From Comamonadaceae bacterium (GTDB lineage: Bacteria; Pseudomonadota; Gammaproteobacteria; Burkholderiales; Burkholderiaceae_C): DNA of 6,228 nt. A program made the translations under genes and the position numbers. Shown in pieces: positions 6,207 through 6,228 of this stretch (positions are counted from its first letter, which is position 1; each line of letters starts with the position of its first letter). The DNA lies in assembly GCA_947463845.1 (NCBI GenBank), contig CANHUM010000104.1:1-6228 (forward strand), given 5' to 3'. The notes under the pieces are model-generated. The model searched no databases. It had not been told where the DNA came from and saw only the letters and a program-made list of their open reading frames with translations.

Positions 6207-6228
6207 TGGTAGCTGTAACTTTTGTCAG

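Noticed and set aside
6207..6228. Possible 3' end (ACCA) of another tRNA directly upstream of tRNA-Asp
   Set aside because: Read on the minus strand, the 22 bases end in CCA but show no TTCRA T loop at the right distance, so this is coincidental.

Overview
This looks like ordinary chromosomal DNA of a betaproteobacterium, most likely Burkholderiales and plausibly Comamonadaceae. The clues are moderately high GC, RecB/RecC sequences of proteobacterial type, and a short RYWE-type MerR protein followed directly by tRNA-Pro(GGG), an arrangement I associate with Betaproteobacteria. The genus is not determined. Every supported gene lies on the minus strand, so transcription runs from high to low coordinates.

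Right side, in order of transcription: tRNA-Asp(GTC) (6206 to 6130) with a strong intrinsic terminator (6120 to 6091). Next is a leader of about 100 bases with weak promoter candidates, then a 157-residue MerR-family regulator (5987 to 5514). Its stop codon lies 7 bases before tRNA-Pro(GGG) (5506 to 5430), so the two are probably cotranscribed. A perfect 10-bp hairpin followed by a U run (5412 to 5379) closes that unit.

Left side: recC (start at 5264, or a GTG at 5297; stop at 1755) is followed by recB, whose ATG overlaps the recC stop as ATGA. recB runs off the left edge after 586 codons with its frame intact. Its remaining helicase part, its nuclease domain and probably recD lie outside the window. 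RecB is the 3'-5' motor and nuclease, RecC the scaffold and Chi-scanning subunit, and RecD the 5'-3' motor. Together they form the exonuclease V complex, which resects double-strand breaks and loads RecA.

Intergenic stretches are all under 150 bases (5298-5429 and 5988-6129) and hold only the terminators and candidate promoters listed. I found no mobile element, CRISPR array, prophage gene or new defence system. The points most worth checking are two substitutions at expected Chi-contact positions of RecC, a changed conserved motif in RecB, an A.C mismatch in the T-stem of tRNA-Pro, and the merR/tRNA-Pro unit sitting beside tRNA-Asp rather than ihfA.
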